Positions 47,701 to 62,700 of a stretch of 64,000 nucleotides of DNA are shown here, in pieces. The notes below the pieces were generated by a model. That model saw only the letters and a list, made by a program, of their open reading frames with translations. It was not told the DNA's origin and did not search any database. The stretch is from Rhea pennata (lineage: Eukaryota; Chordata; Aves; Rheiformes; Rheidae). Position 1 is the stretch's first letter, and each line of letters opens with the position of its first letter. Both the position numbers and the translations under genes were made by a program. Location: NCBI RefSeq assembly GCF_028389875.1, contig NC_084702.1, positions 45,507,053-45,571,052 on the forward strand, given 5' to 3'.

Positions 47701-50700
47701 TTTTTGTGTGTGAAATTGTTTAACCTGTCACCAAGTTGTGTTACTAGGGCTTCTAGCAAGTAAGATGCTTCTTATAATGAATAGTCACTCCCTTGAAAGT
47801 TTTGTGCAAATAGTTCTAGTTTTCGAAGATATTATTTTAAAGGTGATGAGCAAAAATGACTTTGGATTAGGCATTCCTTACCTGTTACTCTGTCTATTGA
47901 TATCATGTAAAAAGTTTTCCTGAGGTGGGATTTAAGCAGTGAGATATGGCTTCTTTCCTGCTGGGGGAGAGTTTGCTAGAAAATCTGTCAGCTGAGTGGC
48001 AGTTCACTCTTCAAAAAGTAATATGCAATAGTAAATGCAATAGCATTCTTCTGAGGTACTATTGGCTTTCATGTAACCAATTGATTATGAAGACTTCTTA
48101 AAAACAGCTTTGTGTTATAATGCTACAGTATCCTGAAATAAAGATCAGAGTAGGCTTCAAATCAGATTGAATTTGATTAATAAGTGAAAACTGTATTTGG
48201 TAGAGTGTGATATTACTATAATAGATCTGGTAAGAACACTATTCAAGCAGAGAAAATAGAATACATGCAGAAAAGGAGAAGAAAATAACACTCTCCAAAG
48301 GCTTTTGGCTACTACTAGAGTAACAAAGCTTACTGATGTCTCAAATTGCTACTTTTGAGTTCATAACTTAAACCTAATCTTCCAAATTATCTTTTCAGAA
48401 CAAAGCTGGATCAAGATGACCCACGTTGGCTTGGGGCATGGTGGATAGCATTTCTTGCATGTTTTTTTGCAATTTGGCTTCTGATAATACCTTTTTCATG
48501 CTTTCCAAAGCACCTGCCAGGTAAATATTTAACAGTAATAGATTACTTTGGAAGGGAGATCTGTTTGTATGGGTTATACAGTGCTGGACTGAGAATGATT
48601 CCTCTCTGCTTCTGCTTAGCTGAAGACATAGCAACATGATAAAGCCTGATATTAAGTACCTTGTTTCCAAAATGCTGCCTTTGGAACAATAAGTAAATAA
48701 AGCAGAGGGAGAGCCTTGAAAGAAAGGTGTTAGGTAGGACTGGAAAGGGGTAGAGCATGGAAAGTGGTGGTCAACATTTTTTGGAAAATGCTTGCAGCTA
48801 AGCTTCTAGGGCTGTATTTAAAGCTGCTAAGTTAGCTATCAAGAATTATAACAATCTAGGAATTTCCATTGAATTAACTCTTGCATTGTTGTCTTTGACT
48901 CTATTGCCTTTTTGGGTGGAACACTAAAGTATGAATCAAAGTATCCCAGAGCAGTCTTTGAAAGAATACTTTTAATTTACTTTCTGCCTCTTTGTTCAGG
49001 TAGCTACTATCTAAGAATATCCTCAAAAGAGCATTTTAATGAACCTATCCTGCATCTCTGGAAAGAGAAATGGTGGAGGACAGGGAACAGTGAAACAAGG
49101 AACTGGAGAGAATGGGAGGGCTAAAAAAAGTATTGAGTAGGCTTCAGAGTAGTCTGAAATTCTTAAGATATTTTTGATAACATCTTCTCACAGACAAAGC
49201 TTTCAAAGCGAAGCATGATGCTTTCAGCCAAACTTTTTTTCCATAGGAGTAAATTATTAATCTTTATATTGATCTGTATCAGTAAAATCAAGATTTACAG
49301 TGTTTGAGCCTGGGTTCTTAAGGAAAGGAAAACTTTACTGTGATATTTTTCAAATATTTAAGAAGTTTAAGAACATGGTTCAATGTATTCATTGTCCAAA
49401 AATATTTCCTTCTGTAGGCACAGCAAAAATACAAGCTGAAAAAATATCTGAGACTCATAATGATGGAAGTGAGGCACTTGTTGAAATCAAGAACATTGGA
49501 AAAAGTTTTAAAGACTTTCCTATGGCACTCATGGTAAGAAAATCTGGAATTTCCTATGCATAACATTTTATTTTGAGACTCTGATATTTTGAAGTTTTAC
49601 ATGAGGTTTTTAGTAGTTGTTCTTTTTATTGCACTATGACAAAGATTGCAGTGCTGCTGAAAGTCTTTAATGCACACTACTCACTGCTTAAGACTGTTAA
49701 AGCAAGGAAAGCATATTAATGACTGTCAACATAAAAGGGTCTGCTTTCAAATCTCATTGTGAAACCATATAAATGTTACTGTTTCCTGAGTGTTATGCTA
49801 ATTTTTCCACATAGATACTGCTGAAAAATCCTGTGCTCATGAGTCTGATAATAGCAAGTTCTTCAGAAGCTTTAGTTGCCACAGGCTTTGCCACATTTCT
49901 ACCAAAGTTCATAGAAAATCAGTTTGGACAGACATCAAGTTTTTCAGCAACTCTAGGAGGTAATATGATTTTTAATTTTTAAATCTTAAATGTTTTATGC
50001 TGACCACCTTATTAGTGTAGCAGAGTGAATATTGGCTATCTTGTACTTGTCTGAGGCTCTTTTGTGGAGGTATTTATATGAACACTACAGAAATGCATTT
50101 TTTTTTTAAGCCGTACTTATCTGTCCTAAGAACCCTTGTGCATCAAGGGTACAAATCTACCAGTTGTCTGCAGGTTCAGTAGGCTTGGTATTAACCTTCA
50201 GAGAGTGAGACTTGTGCTTCTGAATATAGTTTCTACCCTTATTTTTGGTGACTAGAATTTGTTTTTTCATAATTAAATTCAGCTGAAGGAGTGCTAAGCC
50301 TTAGTCTCTGCTAAAGGAAACAAGATGAAGTACTGCTTGCTGCAAATAAGAGGTTGAGCTGTTCTTTCCCTTCCATTGCACTGTAATGCTACAATAGGTT
50401 AACATCTAATAAAAGAACTGTCTAACTGGGGTGTATTCTGAAATGGTTGTGTAACTGCTTCTGCAGGTGGCTTGCTGTCATTTATTGTGTGTGCATACCA
50501 GATAATAGGTGGAAAAAGGAAAGGTTGTGAAAAGCTGAGTATTGGAAAAACAAATAGGAAAATATGATGGAGAAGCTGCACTAAGTTGGAACACATGATT
50601 AATTCTGATACAAATGCTTTTGAAGAACAGCAACCACACAGAAGTAGATATGTCAACAGATGCTTGCAAGATGGCAGACTTAGTACTTCTGAAACCTGTC

Positions 50701-53700
50701 TTGCTAACTTCTCAGCTTTGTGGTGCTGCTGTGCAAGCATATGCTAATTGAAGTGCTCTTACTCCAGCAGAAATGTTGTGCTTGAGACTTTTTGAATAAC
50801 CTATTCCCCTGGTAATACTAGAATATTAGTATTACTGCTACTCAGATGAATGTTGTTTCAAAAAAAAAGCCTGCAAACTTTATACAGAAATACATTGGAA
50901 TACATGGTCAAGTTTTAAACAGTAATCTGCAATGAAGTAGAAAACTTTCTGCCCCACCCTATGCATTTGTTTTAGTTTCTTTTTAATTTCATTAACACTA
51001 CCAATGCTTCCAATTCCAATGTACAAATTTAAGGAAATGCCTCTAATGTTGAAAGCTGGCTTGCTGTACCAGATCTAATATTGAACTAGCTAGTCTGAGT
51101 ATTTTCAGTGGCCTTTATTTAAGTGATCTTTGACCACAGGTGTCTGTGGCCTGTCACTATACCAGTTCAGCCACTGTACCTGAACTGTCTCTAAAATGAG
51201 TTCTCAGGTCAGTGCAAGCTACACTGATCACTTCTGGGTTGTACTGTGTGTTAGCCGTAGAAAAATACTCAGTTACCCACCTAGTATCTTAATGACTTAT
51301 CCTCTTTGCACTGTTATGGACAATATCAATGACAGTAAAACTGTCCCATCTAACTCAGCAACTTAAACTATTTTTCTGTAGATGCTTAATTGTGTCTTGT
51401 GCTATATATTGTATGACAGGGATTATGTTACCCTACAGGAAGCTTGCAGTATAAGCGTATAATAATGAACACCAGATAGGCACGTAAAAATACTGTGAAG
51501 CACTGAAATAATGTTTTGAAGCTTCATAAAACAGCCTGCTGGTGTTCAGAGGTTCTTGGCCACTATAGCTGTATACTTCTAAGCAATTTTGATTTACTGC
51601 ATTGAACATTTGGTTTTTAACAATTAAGTCACACTTAAGTATTTCTGAAGAGGCTAAAGATAGTGTAAGGGTAGAAGAAATCACTTTCAATGAAATTAAA
51701 TTAAAATGCTCATAGATTTGGATAGGATGGTTTTAAAATGACATCACATATACTGCATCTTAAGATACAGGTAACTGCTATGATTTTCTGAACATGAAAT
51801 TGCACTCTAAATTGCTTCACTAATTGTCTTGCCTTTTTGTGTAATTGCTGGTGTCTTGTTTTCCTCTAGGACTTGTATTAATTCCAGCAGCAGCACTAGG
51901 CCAAATCATAAGTGGCTTCTTGGTTTCCAAGTGCAAAATGGATTGCAAAAGCATAATCAAGTTCATGATAGGCACTTGTTCAGTGGCACTACTATTAAAC
52001 ACAGTGTTTTTATTTGCTAAATGTGGGAATGAACCATTCGCAGGTGTCTCTGAAACATATAATGGGTAAATATACTTTAATGCACTCTTGGGCTTGGTGT
52101 TAATGTTTAAAATACATAAACTACTTCACAAAATACAAACTCTAAAAAAAAAAAAAAAAACTCATATCACTTACCTTGATGTATGAAAACTCAACTGTTT
52201 TGTGGAGCTCCTTGTTCTTTGACTCTTTGTATAACAAACTAATATGAAAATGTAATCATACATAGCCTATAAAACATTGAGCAGACTGATACTGCTCAAC
52301 AGCAGCAAACTACTGTAACTCTTCTAGGTGTGATAGCTGTGGTGTTGACTAGGGCTAACTTGTATGTAAGAGTGGTGCATCTCTTCTGTATTGTTAAATT
52401 AGCCAGTGGCAGACAAACTGGGCAGTCCCTGGGGACTGGGGATCCCCAGTCCCTGGGGAGGGATCCGACATCCACAATGACTTCATGAGAGAATACTGAC
52501 ATACATGGCAACTTAAAAGTGCCTCCAAAGTAATTGCAGACTTGTCCCTGGAAAAGACAAGGTGTATTGTTGTAATATCAGATTCTAGTGCATCTAGCAT
52601 CTTACAGAAGGAGACTTCCTTTTGTCTTGGTAAAATATTCAATATCTGAAAGTGAGATGCAGAAGTTTAATGCAGAGAAAGTATCTCACAGTGACCTAAA
52701 CTGAAGAATTAAATGTATGGAGTAAACCTAGCTTAGCAAAAACATGATTTCAAAATATTTTTGGCTGGCATGTATAGGAAGGAATATAAACAAGATGTAT
52801 TCTTCAGTCTCCTAAAGAACAGTTCTCATTTGTATGTAATGAGAATGTAATATATGAATCATTTGTAGATCTTTGTATTAACTGTAATAACAGAATTCTA
52901 GGATTAATGTTCTTCCTGTTGTGAACAAAACTTAATCTGAAAATCAGTATAAAGGGGAAAAACTTTCGAAAAGTGACATAAAGCAGGATTCAAAAATAAG
53001 CTTCTGCAAGAATCATTTTCTTAGAGAAGGGTATCCTAGGACCAATTTTAAAATTTAATATGAAATGTATGTGATCAAGTCACCAACATAGGCATTATGT
53101 TGTATGAAATGCATGATCATGTCTTATTAAGGAATAAAATATAAGATTATGATATCTAATTTCTTAAACAATTTTAAAGGATATATACCTGTGATATTTA
53201 AAAGGAGGAAGAAGGGAAGCTAGCTCTGCCAGACTTGAAACCTCTCCAAGTGGTCGGTAACTATGTCATGAATTGAGAGAGATAGCGGCAACTCCAGCTG
53301 TTTGAGGGTCTACCAAAGAACCAGATGTTGTAAAAAACTTCAGTGGACTGGCACCTGGGAACTGCTAGCTGACACTTACTTAAAAAAACAAAAATCATCT
53401 TGAGTATGAGCAATATGCTGTGCAACTGGGCAAATAACTTTTCAATATTTCATTAGGTCACAGTAATACTTATCCAAAGCAAAACCTGTAAGTTATGCTC
53501 CAGTGTAGGAAGGCATATGTAACTAATGGGGATGGGGAGGGTATTTGTACTTTGTATATACAACAGATGAAATAGCATAAAGTATACCTTGAAAATGCAG
53601 AAGATTGGGGGCAGAGGTATGAGGAACAGTTTTGTAGCTTCTGAAGCAAATGCAAGGTGGGAATACTTCTAGGGGAGAAGAGAAACACTTATTCAAGTGA

Positions 53701-56700
53701 GGAAACCATAGCCATAGCTGTTGATATTTATCATGCTTTTTATTTACTGATTTAATGAGAACATCTAACAATCGAGAAGGGGAAAGAAGTATAGAAATCA
53801 AATCTTACTCATGAAGGCAACTAAGTGCGCCAATATCATAGGATATGAAGGTTACTAACTTTACTAGATCCTTTAAGAGAATCTTTGACATAAATGTGAG
53901 CAACAAATACTGCCGAGTTTTCTCACCAAATGCAGGGTAACATGGAAGACAATTATGTGTGTTTCAGGTCTCATTAGGTAAATGCAAAAACATTAAAACA
54001 AACCTTAAGTTGATAGGACAAATTTAGATGGCTTGAAGGCAATAGTTAGATGTCAAATTTCCAACTCTTTGCAAGAGTTGCAGCTGTGTTTTAAGAAAAT
54101 ACTTTGAACTCAGACTTCACGCAGGACATATCTGAATAATGTGCCTTGTGCCGATCATGCCTTGTATCCAAGCTGTGCAATCTACTGCCTAGTAAGGTTT
54201 GCTATGCATATCTCAGATACTTCTATCGTGTGTGTTGCCTTGTTTGCCTAAACTTTAGGGTGATAAAAGGATAGTTTCAGTGACCCCGAAAAGGTCAGGT
54301 AAAACCTCAGAGCTAAAGTAAAAATTTAATGCCTTAATCTTAGTCCTCCTTTTGTCTTCTAGAAGGCATGCAAAATGAATAAAGCAATTTTCATGTACTA
54401 GTGATTGAGGGGGAAATCCTTAAAGCCTAATCCAAGACTCATTCTAATTCAACACAACTTGCTGTATCAATTTACAGTATATTCAAAGTCCAATGTTGAC
54501 ATTTGATGCTTAAAATATGGCACTACTTTAACATATGAAAAATGCCAGCTGTAAGCCTATATGGGACACTTTCCTTACAGCTGTAAAAATCAGGATGCAT
54601 GTTTTAAGTGTATATACTTATTGAGCAAGAAAATACGTCTATAATGATACTAGAGAGGTTGTATAGGAACTGTAGTATGAAACTAGCCTTAGTTCTGTAC
54701 CGTGTGCTGTAAAAATGAGCAATTGAAGATGCAAAAGGTACAGCTGAATTGCTCTTTATCCTACCTTATGTGAACTTCTTAAGCTAAGAGCTTTGCATAA
54801 CTTCAGTTATGTAGTTGTAACTGTTCCAGTGTTGCTAATGACCTCTTATCCCTAGCAATGTGGAATTAAACAGTCCTGAAAATAACTTTCTGCACTCTGT
54901 ATCTGTTATCAAGAATTGTTCAGTTTTATCTAGTTCGCTGTTACTTGTTGACTGGTAGTTGGCCTGACACATGACATGCATCAAAAGGAGATCTAATATA
55001 ATGCTACTTTTGAAGTTGCTTTGTGTGAAGGAATAGGTGACTAAAATATAAAGTCTGTAAGCTTGTGGGAGAATAGCCAAGTGACTGACTCCTGCTTACA
55101 TTATTGAACAAATGAAATGCTAGGTTCTGAAAATAAATTTCAAGAATGCTTTGATATTTGACTTGCAAATCAATGCATGCTCACTTTTTTGGAGACTAAA
55201 GAAAGCCTTCATGGCAAAGGTTCTGTTTCTAAAAGATGAAAAATGGTGGTGGGGGGGAATAGGTTGTATCAGTCTGATTCTTGTACCAAAGTTAGAATCA
55301 CTTCTGAGATTAAATGTTAAAAGCAAAGTATCGTTCTTAATAACTATGTATACTGTGCTAACTGTAATGAGTTTTATTACTGCAGTAGGCTAAAAGCAGG
55401 ATTAATGGATAGCTTACTGTAATCTGTTAAACACTTAAAGTCTTTTTGCCAAATCCTTTGTCTAATATTTTCTTGAGGACTTGAAGGAACAGAAATACAG
55501 TGAATGTTCCTGTAGTTCTGTTGGTTCCAACAGGTCTATAGGACTTGCTTTGCAATGATGAAATGCCCAACCTATAAGACTTTTTAAGGCTGCTCTGTGG
55601 CCTCACTTGCAAGCTGCTCTGGAGAAGTGATGTCAGAACATAGGAACCTGGGCACACTACTCTTTCTGTGCTTTGATATTTTTTTCTGAACATAATTAAT
55701 AAAATCTCAGTGCCTCTTTGGCAGTCAAGGAGAGAGAGCATCATCAGGTGTAAGCTGATGGCAAATGTTGCTGTTCAGCTGAACACAGGCTTCTAGACTT
55801 GACGCACTTCAGATGCTAAGACAACAAAGTGAATAAATCTGACTACCTCTGAATATATTTTTTTGCTGCACTTCAAGTGTTTTAAGCCAGATGAACTTTG
55901 ATTCTTTGAAGAATGAGCTAACATACCTGATAGGGTTCAATTATACTATACCCGAATGAAGTACGTAGGTATTTATGTTGTCCCTAATATTCCATGTGCA
56001 GTTTGAATGCTATGTGTAGTGATCAGCTTAATTCCTAGCTAAATTATTTTCACTATTAGTATTTGTGACCATGTTAAATTTCTTGAAGAAACCTATGTTT
56101 TAGGTGGTGTATATGGCACTCAGATAATCGTACTTTCAGTACAATATTAAAACTGTCAGTGTCCAATTTCAATTGGGTGAACTTTTAATCTGTAAATTAA
56201 TCTTGTGCTTATGTATACTACTATTTAGAAAATAAAAACACCCTTTAATTGTCTCTAATCCTGACTCAAGGAGGTCTTCCCACTTCTGAAACTGACTTCT
56301 CATTTTCCTAATATAATGGGGCTACCTCAAATATAGGCATACTATGACTTATACTGGAACTAAATTGCCAAACTGAGTAGTTGTAGTAAGCAACTCTTAG
56401 ACACTCAAGAATTACTCTGATCTCTAGTTCTCTCAGGAGCCGAGACAAATTTTTAAGGTTTTGTTGGGTGGATTAAGACTTTGTCATGGCACTTTGCAGT
56501 TAGTGTGTGCAGCCTTCCTGGTGCTGGAACAGTCCAGATGTCTGCCTAGCAGGATTAAAGTAGAAATGCAATGGGTTTGCAGTTGGACTTGAATCCAAAA
56601 TAAAAACAACTTTTAATTTGATCAGCAGACATTACTAAATACCCCAAACATACTGCTTTTAATCATGCTATTTTTTTCCTAAAATTGTATTATATGAATT

Positions 56701-59700
56701 GAAGCATGTGTGTGGGAGGGAGGAGATGATGCAAGAGAATTAGGATGGGATGTGGAATTTCCTTTCTCTGTTCCATTTGGAATGGAAATTAGAGAAATCT
56801 ATGGGAGTAATAATAGAGCAAAAATAACCATGCCCAGAATAAATGGGAATTCCCCCTCTAGATTTGTAACTACTGGGATCATGACTTTATTTTTAAACAT
56901 TAAAGTGCATTAATCACATGAACTGAATATTTTGAGACTTTATGAAGCTATAAATTCTGCATTACTTATTTGCATGTCTACTGTTTTTAAGCTATTTTAC
57001 TAAAAGCCTATTAACATTTACCTTTCAGAACAGGCATGCTACATAACTTAACAGCACCATGCAATGCTAACTGCAGATGTTTGCGTTCCATGTATTACCC
57101 AGTCTGTGGCAGAGATGAAGTCCAGTATTTCTCTCCCTGTTTTGCAGGATGTACATCGCATCTCTTTAACAACAAGAAAAAGGTATTTTATGCTGTGCTT
57201 TTCTCTGAAGGTAGAAGACTGTTTCATATTCACATAATATGAATGGAAAATGTTTATTCCCTTAGATAGCAAAATCACAATTTCTTGATCTGCATGGTAG
57301 CTATGATAGGAAAACTTAATATGAACTTTGAAGCAGACATCTGTCAGTAGGATGCATGTTGATGTTTTTCAACTGTGTGGTGTCTTATTGCAAATATATT
57401 TCTAAAACTCTAATGCTGAAGATACCTCAAACTTTACTCTAAATAGAATTTACTATCAGAATAGTAGAAACAAGCAGCTACCTTGACATTGCTGCCTCTC
57501 ATCCTGTCACTGACCACCACTGAGAAGAGTCTGACACTGTCTCCTTCACAGCATCCCATCAGATATTTATAAACATTGATAAGGTTATATAAACAAGATA
57601 ACAGGTATTACATGGATAACAGGAACAACATGTGAGGGATTAGCTACTCCCCAATGTAGAAAAACTTAAATTTCCCTGATCTCTTTCATAACAAACATGG
57701 ATGTTTTTAAATGAAGCTAAAACTACTTGATTACAGAATAGTCTAATAGTCTGGAACTGGTTAGAGCTTATTCTTATATGGCTCTGCAAGTATTACGACA
57801 GACTTACTAACTAATTACAATTAATTATTAGTGGTAGCTTTTCATTCAATCACTAAAGAAGTGAGCATGGGAAGGAATGATTCAAGTGTGCATGCCTGCC
57901 TCTGGTGAACAGACAAATGTGATCTTTATCCCTCGAGTTTGGATTAGATCTTATGTGGCAGATGAAATGCTTGTTCACTGATTGTTCACAAGGCTTGTTC
58001 AATAAAGCCATGCCAGATGAAAGCAAGGTAACAGTTGAGATGAGGGATTTTTTTAACAGTGTAAGGATGCAAGAAGTAAAGTATCAACATGGAAAGGTAT
58101 AAAGTCATGAAGGAAACAAGTGAATCAAGGAACACAGCAACTCAGCAGTATCAAGGAAGCAGTGAAAGCTAGCACTTTGCTTCTGGACTTATGTGGCTGT
58201 TATCAAACTTTCTCTTTGGTAGCTTGCAAAATCCTGGCTGTCTGCTCTGAAGGCGTGAAGCACGTACTTTTTAAGTTGTATACACACTTTTGCATGGCTA
58301 CAGATAACTATTAAAGGCAGATTGAGGATTACAAAGGAAAACTGAAGGACATGTGGAAAATTAAGAATATGCTTGAGTTTATTAAAGGCTTTAAAACAAT
58401 TTCAAGTAAAATTTCTTTTTAAGTAGGGCTTCCAGATTCTCCCTTGAAGCAAAGACAAGACATAAAGGGAAAGACTTGTGCAGGGAATAGCCAATTAACA
58501 CTATCTATTCATTCCCACTGTCTCTACAGTCTCCTGTACAGTCTCAAGAGCAGAGGTGCTGTCTCTTCCTGCTAACTATGGCCCACTATTAAAAAAAAAA
58601 AAAAAAAAAACTCAAAAGGCCCTGTATGTAACCCCATATGATTTGAGACTTGCTAATAACCATCTGAAGAATGTGAACTTTTGCAGTTTGCTCTGCTACT
58701 GTTGTAACTAAATGTGTATTATCCAAGCTGGAAAGATAAGGTGTAAGAAACAGTAGTGGAAGTAGCTGTGAATCTGCAGAGTGAGCTCTGTTCATGTAAC
58801 AGTCTTTTGTAGTTAAGGCCCATAGCAAAAGCTCTTTGGAGTATAATTTTTAAATTGCACAGAAATAATCAGCAGTTTTAAGAAACTATGTAGAAGTTGA
58901 CACTTCCAGTACTAAGAAAATAATTTTGAGAGCCTTGCTAGATGCATCCTGCTCCAAGGGAACTGCAACTTTGGCTATCCTTTGTTTGATTTGCAATGTT
59001 TAGAAATTAATTTCAAAGAAATGAAGGATGTGCCTTCTCCTCTGTAGTGCTTTCAAAGAGGCAATTTGCTTGATATATATAACATTGCTTTGAGTACTCT
59101 AGTTTACCCTTTCTTAATTGTAAACGGTGTCTGGCGCCAGTTACCTTCCCTGTTCCCTATTAGGCTTTGAGTGGGAAAGTTAGCTTTTCATTGTTTGCTC
59201 TGCTAATATTTGTGTAATGTTTTGTATTGCATATGGACATGACTCTAAAATCTCCTTTTCAAGCTTTTCATGCTTATACCTCAAAACTTGCTGCACACAA
59301 TGGCAGATATCCTTTTAGGTTACAAACAATTATTACTCAGATAAGCTGGATTAGCCTAGTTCTGCTGAACCAGTTATAAGGATTTCAGTGTTGATCATCA
59401 AGAAGTGGAATATTTTCCCATATTGTAATGTTAATGTTTGTTCTTGTGTTCACTGGGCTGCAGGCATTCTGAATACTTACTTCATTCTTTTTGATCACAA
59501 TATGATATAGAGAGCTAACTTTTTTGCTTTATAAATTGTAGACTTTCCACAACTGTTCCTGTATTGGGAAACCAGAAAGAGAAAATAATTCAGAAGACTT
59601 TCTCTATGATGCTATCCCTGGGAAATGTCCAGTGCAATGCAAACTTCTACCTTTATTTTTGATCTTCTTCTTCTTTGCTGTTGTTTTTACATTTATGGCT

Positions 59701-62700
59701 GTTACTCCAACAACTGTGGCCATTCTCAGGTATGTCATTCAGGCTGAAAAGTAGATAACACATTCTTATGAAAACTCAGATCAATAAAACACTTAATTCT
59801 CCTTGTTTTAGAGTATAGACTCAAACCTGTATGCAAGGAATTTTTTGTTGTATGTTATGTAATAAGCTGGCAGTCATACCATGGTTCACTATTATCACTA
59901 TAGTTATGTTTGATTAGTAGATGCTTTCTTTTGATCAATTTTAAAAGAGGAAAGAATAAATGTGCCATGTGCTTGGATGAAGAAAATATTTGTCTACTGT
60001 TCATGGTAGTGTCAGGATTTTAAATTGCACAAAGAAATCAAAATAGTCTACCTAATCTGAGGAAGACTTACCTCCAAATGATCTTATCCTTTGATTCCTA
60101 TCTTGAATTCAGATTGAGTCCTGGTTTTAAAAACTGTAGACTATTACAAGCTCGACTGCCTTTCATATGACATTAATGTTGTAATAATGGAATTCCATGG
60201 TAGCTGTTAATATAAAATGTGACATGTGAATACCTGTTTAGGGATTTGAAAGATAGTTACACCAATCCTTAAACTCATATGCAGAGAAGCTGGGTATATT
60301 TTGGTATTAATTGGTCTTCATTTAAAAGTACATTCACTTTACATTGAAATCCAGCTTGCACCTCTAATACATACAAAATAGAAGAATGATAGTTATATAT
60401 ACTAAAAGTAGTGTGTGCTTAAATTAAGAATGGGTTTTTTAGATTCTGTTTTTCCAGCATTCTAGGCTGGTGAGGTGGAGAGATACTGTAACCATGCTTT
60501 TTTTTTTTTTTTTTTTTTGTGGTGGCCTCCTGTTTGCGGTTGGTGTAAACGTGGATTTAACAGCTTGTCATGCTAGTCTGGAGGCAGAATAATGTTAAGT
60601 GTTGCTGTATGCTTTGAACTTTGAGCTGACAGTTTTAGTGAATTCTAAGTAATAACATTTGGAATGTTGGAAACCTCATGTACTTCAATTAAAATGGTGA
60701 AACAGTTTAAATGGAAAAATATAGTACAGCTTAAACATTCAAGAACTAAGAATATGCTACAGAAGTTTTCTCACATTTAGCTACAAAACTATCTTTTCAG
60801 TAGGCCTGTTTTGTGCAGCTTCAAGTGTAAGCCCATGTGTTCATGACACTGTTCTAAGTATGAGAAATAAACACAGTGGGAGACGGCTTGTTCTCCTTCC
60901 TCTGCCATCGTGGATGGGGAAAATCCTGACAGTGACTGCTGATATCTGCTGACATCAATGTTTTTCAATGGTTAATCCTCATATATACTCCAGAATTGAG
61001 ATTGAGGGAATAACTTAATAAAGTTAACTTACTCTTTCTGCTAATATTTAAGACATTTTCAAGGTAGAATTCTTGTAACTAGAGAAATTTCTGAAGGAAA
61101 TGGGTGAGTTAATTTTTAATTTGGCATCATATTTCTACATACTGTTGCTACATCAGCATACTGACTTTCATAGTATAGGCTAGAACTGATCAGTTATAAG
61201 GCCAGGTGACTGTGTGGAGGTTAAGAGAAAACCAGTGCTGTGCTGAAGCCTAGTTCCAGTTCATGTATGGCTGCTTTAGGCATAGTAGCTCAGGATGACA
61301 CTCCAGCTCTGTTCTTATAGCCCTTGTTTGTTTTGTGGAAAAACACTAAACAGTGTATCAGGATGATGCTGATAAGCTAGATATCTATTTATTCTTTTTT
61401 TTTCCCTTGTAAAAACAGTTCAGTCTATGTGATTACTCTGTCTGCTATAAGAGTTTCTTATATCTTTTGACAAACACCACTTAATTCTTTGGTTATTTGG
61501 TCTGGACACTGGATTTCTGAAATCCTCTGTAATCAACAAGTTAAAAGCATATATGAAGACAAAGCATATTCATTGAGGAATTAAACTTCTCAAAGTTCCA
61601 AAAAAAGAGAGAACTTGTTTACTAAGGCCCTTAGTAAAATGCAAATCTGTTTTTTACAGATGTGTGCCAGATAAACAGCGCTCATTTGCTCTTGGAGTGC
61701 AGTCAGTGTTTCTACGACTACTGGGTATGACTTCTTGTTGAAATATGTCTCTGTAATCTACTTTCTTGACAGTTTTCCAAACTTAACAGTACATTAAGAT
61801 GTTGTGAACTTGTAGCAGTCTCACAGATTTAGAATAAACTTGTTAAAAGGCAGATGCCATCTGTGGCTGAGGACTGACTCCACTGGAGTGGAGCAGAGGA
61901 CAAGGAGGACTCTTTGCACAGCCCATAGTGACTGCAGTGGAAGGCAGGAACTAACAGCATTGCTACCAGCAAGATATTTATGCTATATAGAGTCCCAGCC
62001 TCTGATATGTCCCTCCATAGAGAATCTATGGATCATGCAAGGATCTGAAGTAGAAGAGCTGTAATGAGGATATAGCTGCTTGTTAGGGTAAGATCATTTA
62101 GTCCTTAAGTGGGCTGGGTAAACATGCAGCATGTACCAAGAAGGTTTGTAATAATGTTACCTATACTTAGATGCAAATCATCTGTGCTTTATAAAGCTTT
62201 GTTGTGAGCAAATTGTGTAAATCCAATGAGTTCTAAAAAGGAATAACTTTAGTACTTGTTCCACGTGGAATTTTTCCACAAAGCTTGTCCCTATCTGGAT
62301 GATGGAAAAATGTTTAACTGAATACAGTATCATACCAGTATTCTAAGCCTTTATATTTGCAGCTGTTTGGTATACTTGATCTGAAGAAAGAGACTCTTTT
62401 CCTTCATTTGGAATTCTACTTCCTCAATTATCACCTTCTCCCTCTTCCCCCTAAGTTTTATTCACACTTTCATCTTCCTGACCCATCCACCTTAGCTTAG
62501 GTGTCTGAAGAAAATTTGTTTGAAAAAGTGAATTACTGTATGCATACTACCTATTAACTGAGACCAATGGAAGAGGCATAGTTGCTATGTAATATGAGCC
62601 CTATGGCTTTGACTAAAATGCTTGTTTACAATGTGTGGATCTCATTTTATTTTCCCCACCACTTTGGAGTTTCACTGTGTCCATTCAGATCAGGTAAGAC

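Larger units (their letters stand above)
57183..59541 (+). other. SLCO4C1: SLCO4C1 intron 9
   Basis: 2.4-kb GT-AG intron, phase 0. It contains a minus-strand CR1 fragment (57494-57600) and an A20 run (58591-58610). Confidence 0.85.

Noticed and set aside
62259..62270. 12-bp E-box palindrome TTCCACGTGGAA in intron 11
   Set aside because: A single short site deep in an intron is expected by chance and has no supporting context.
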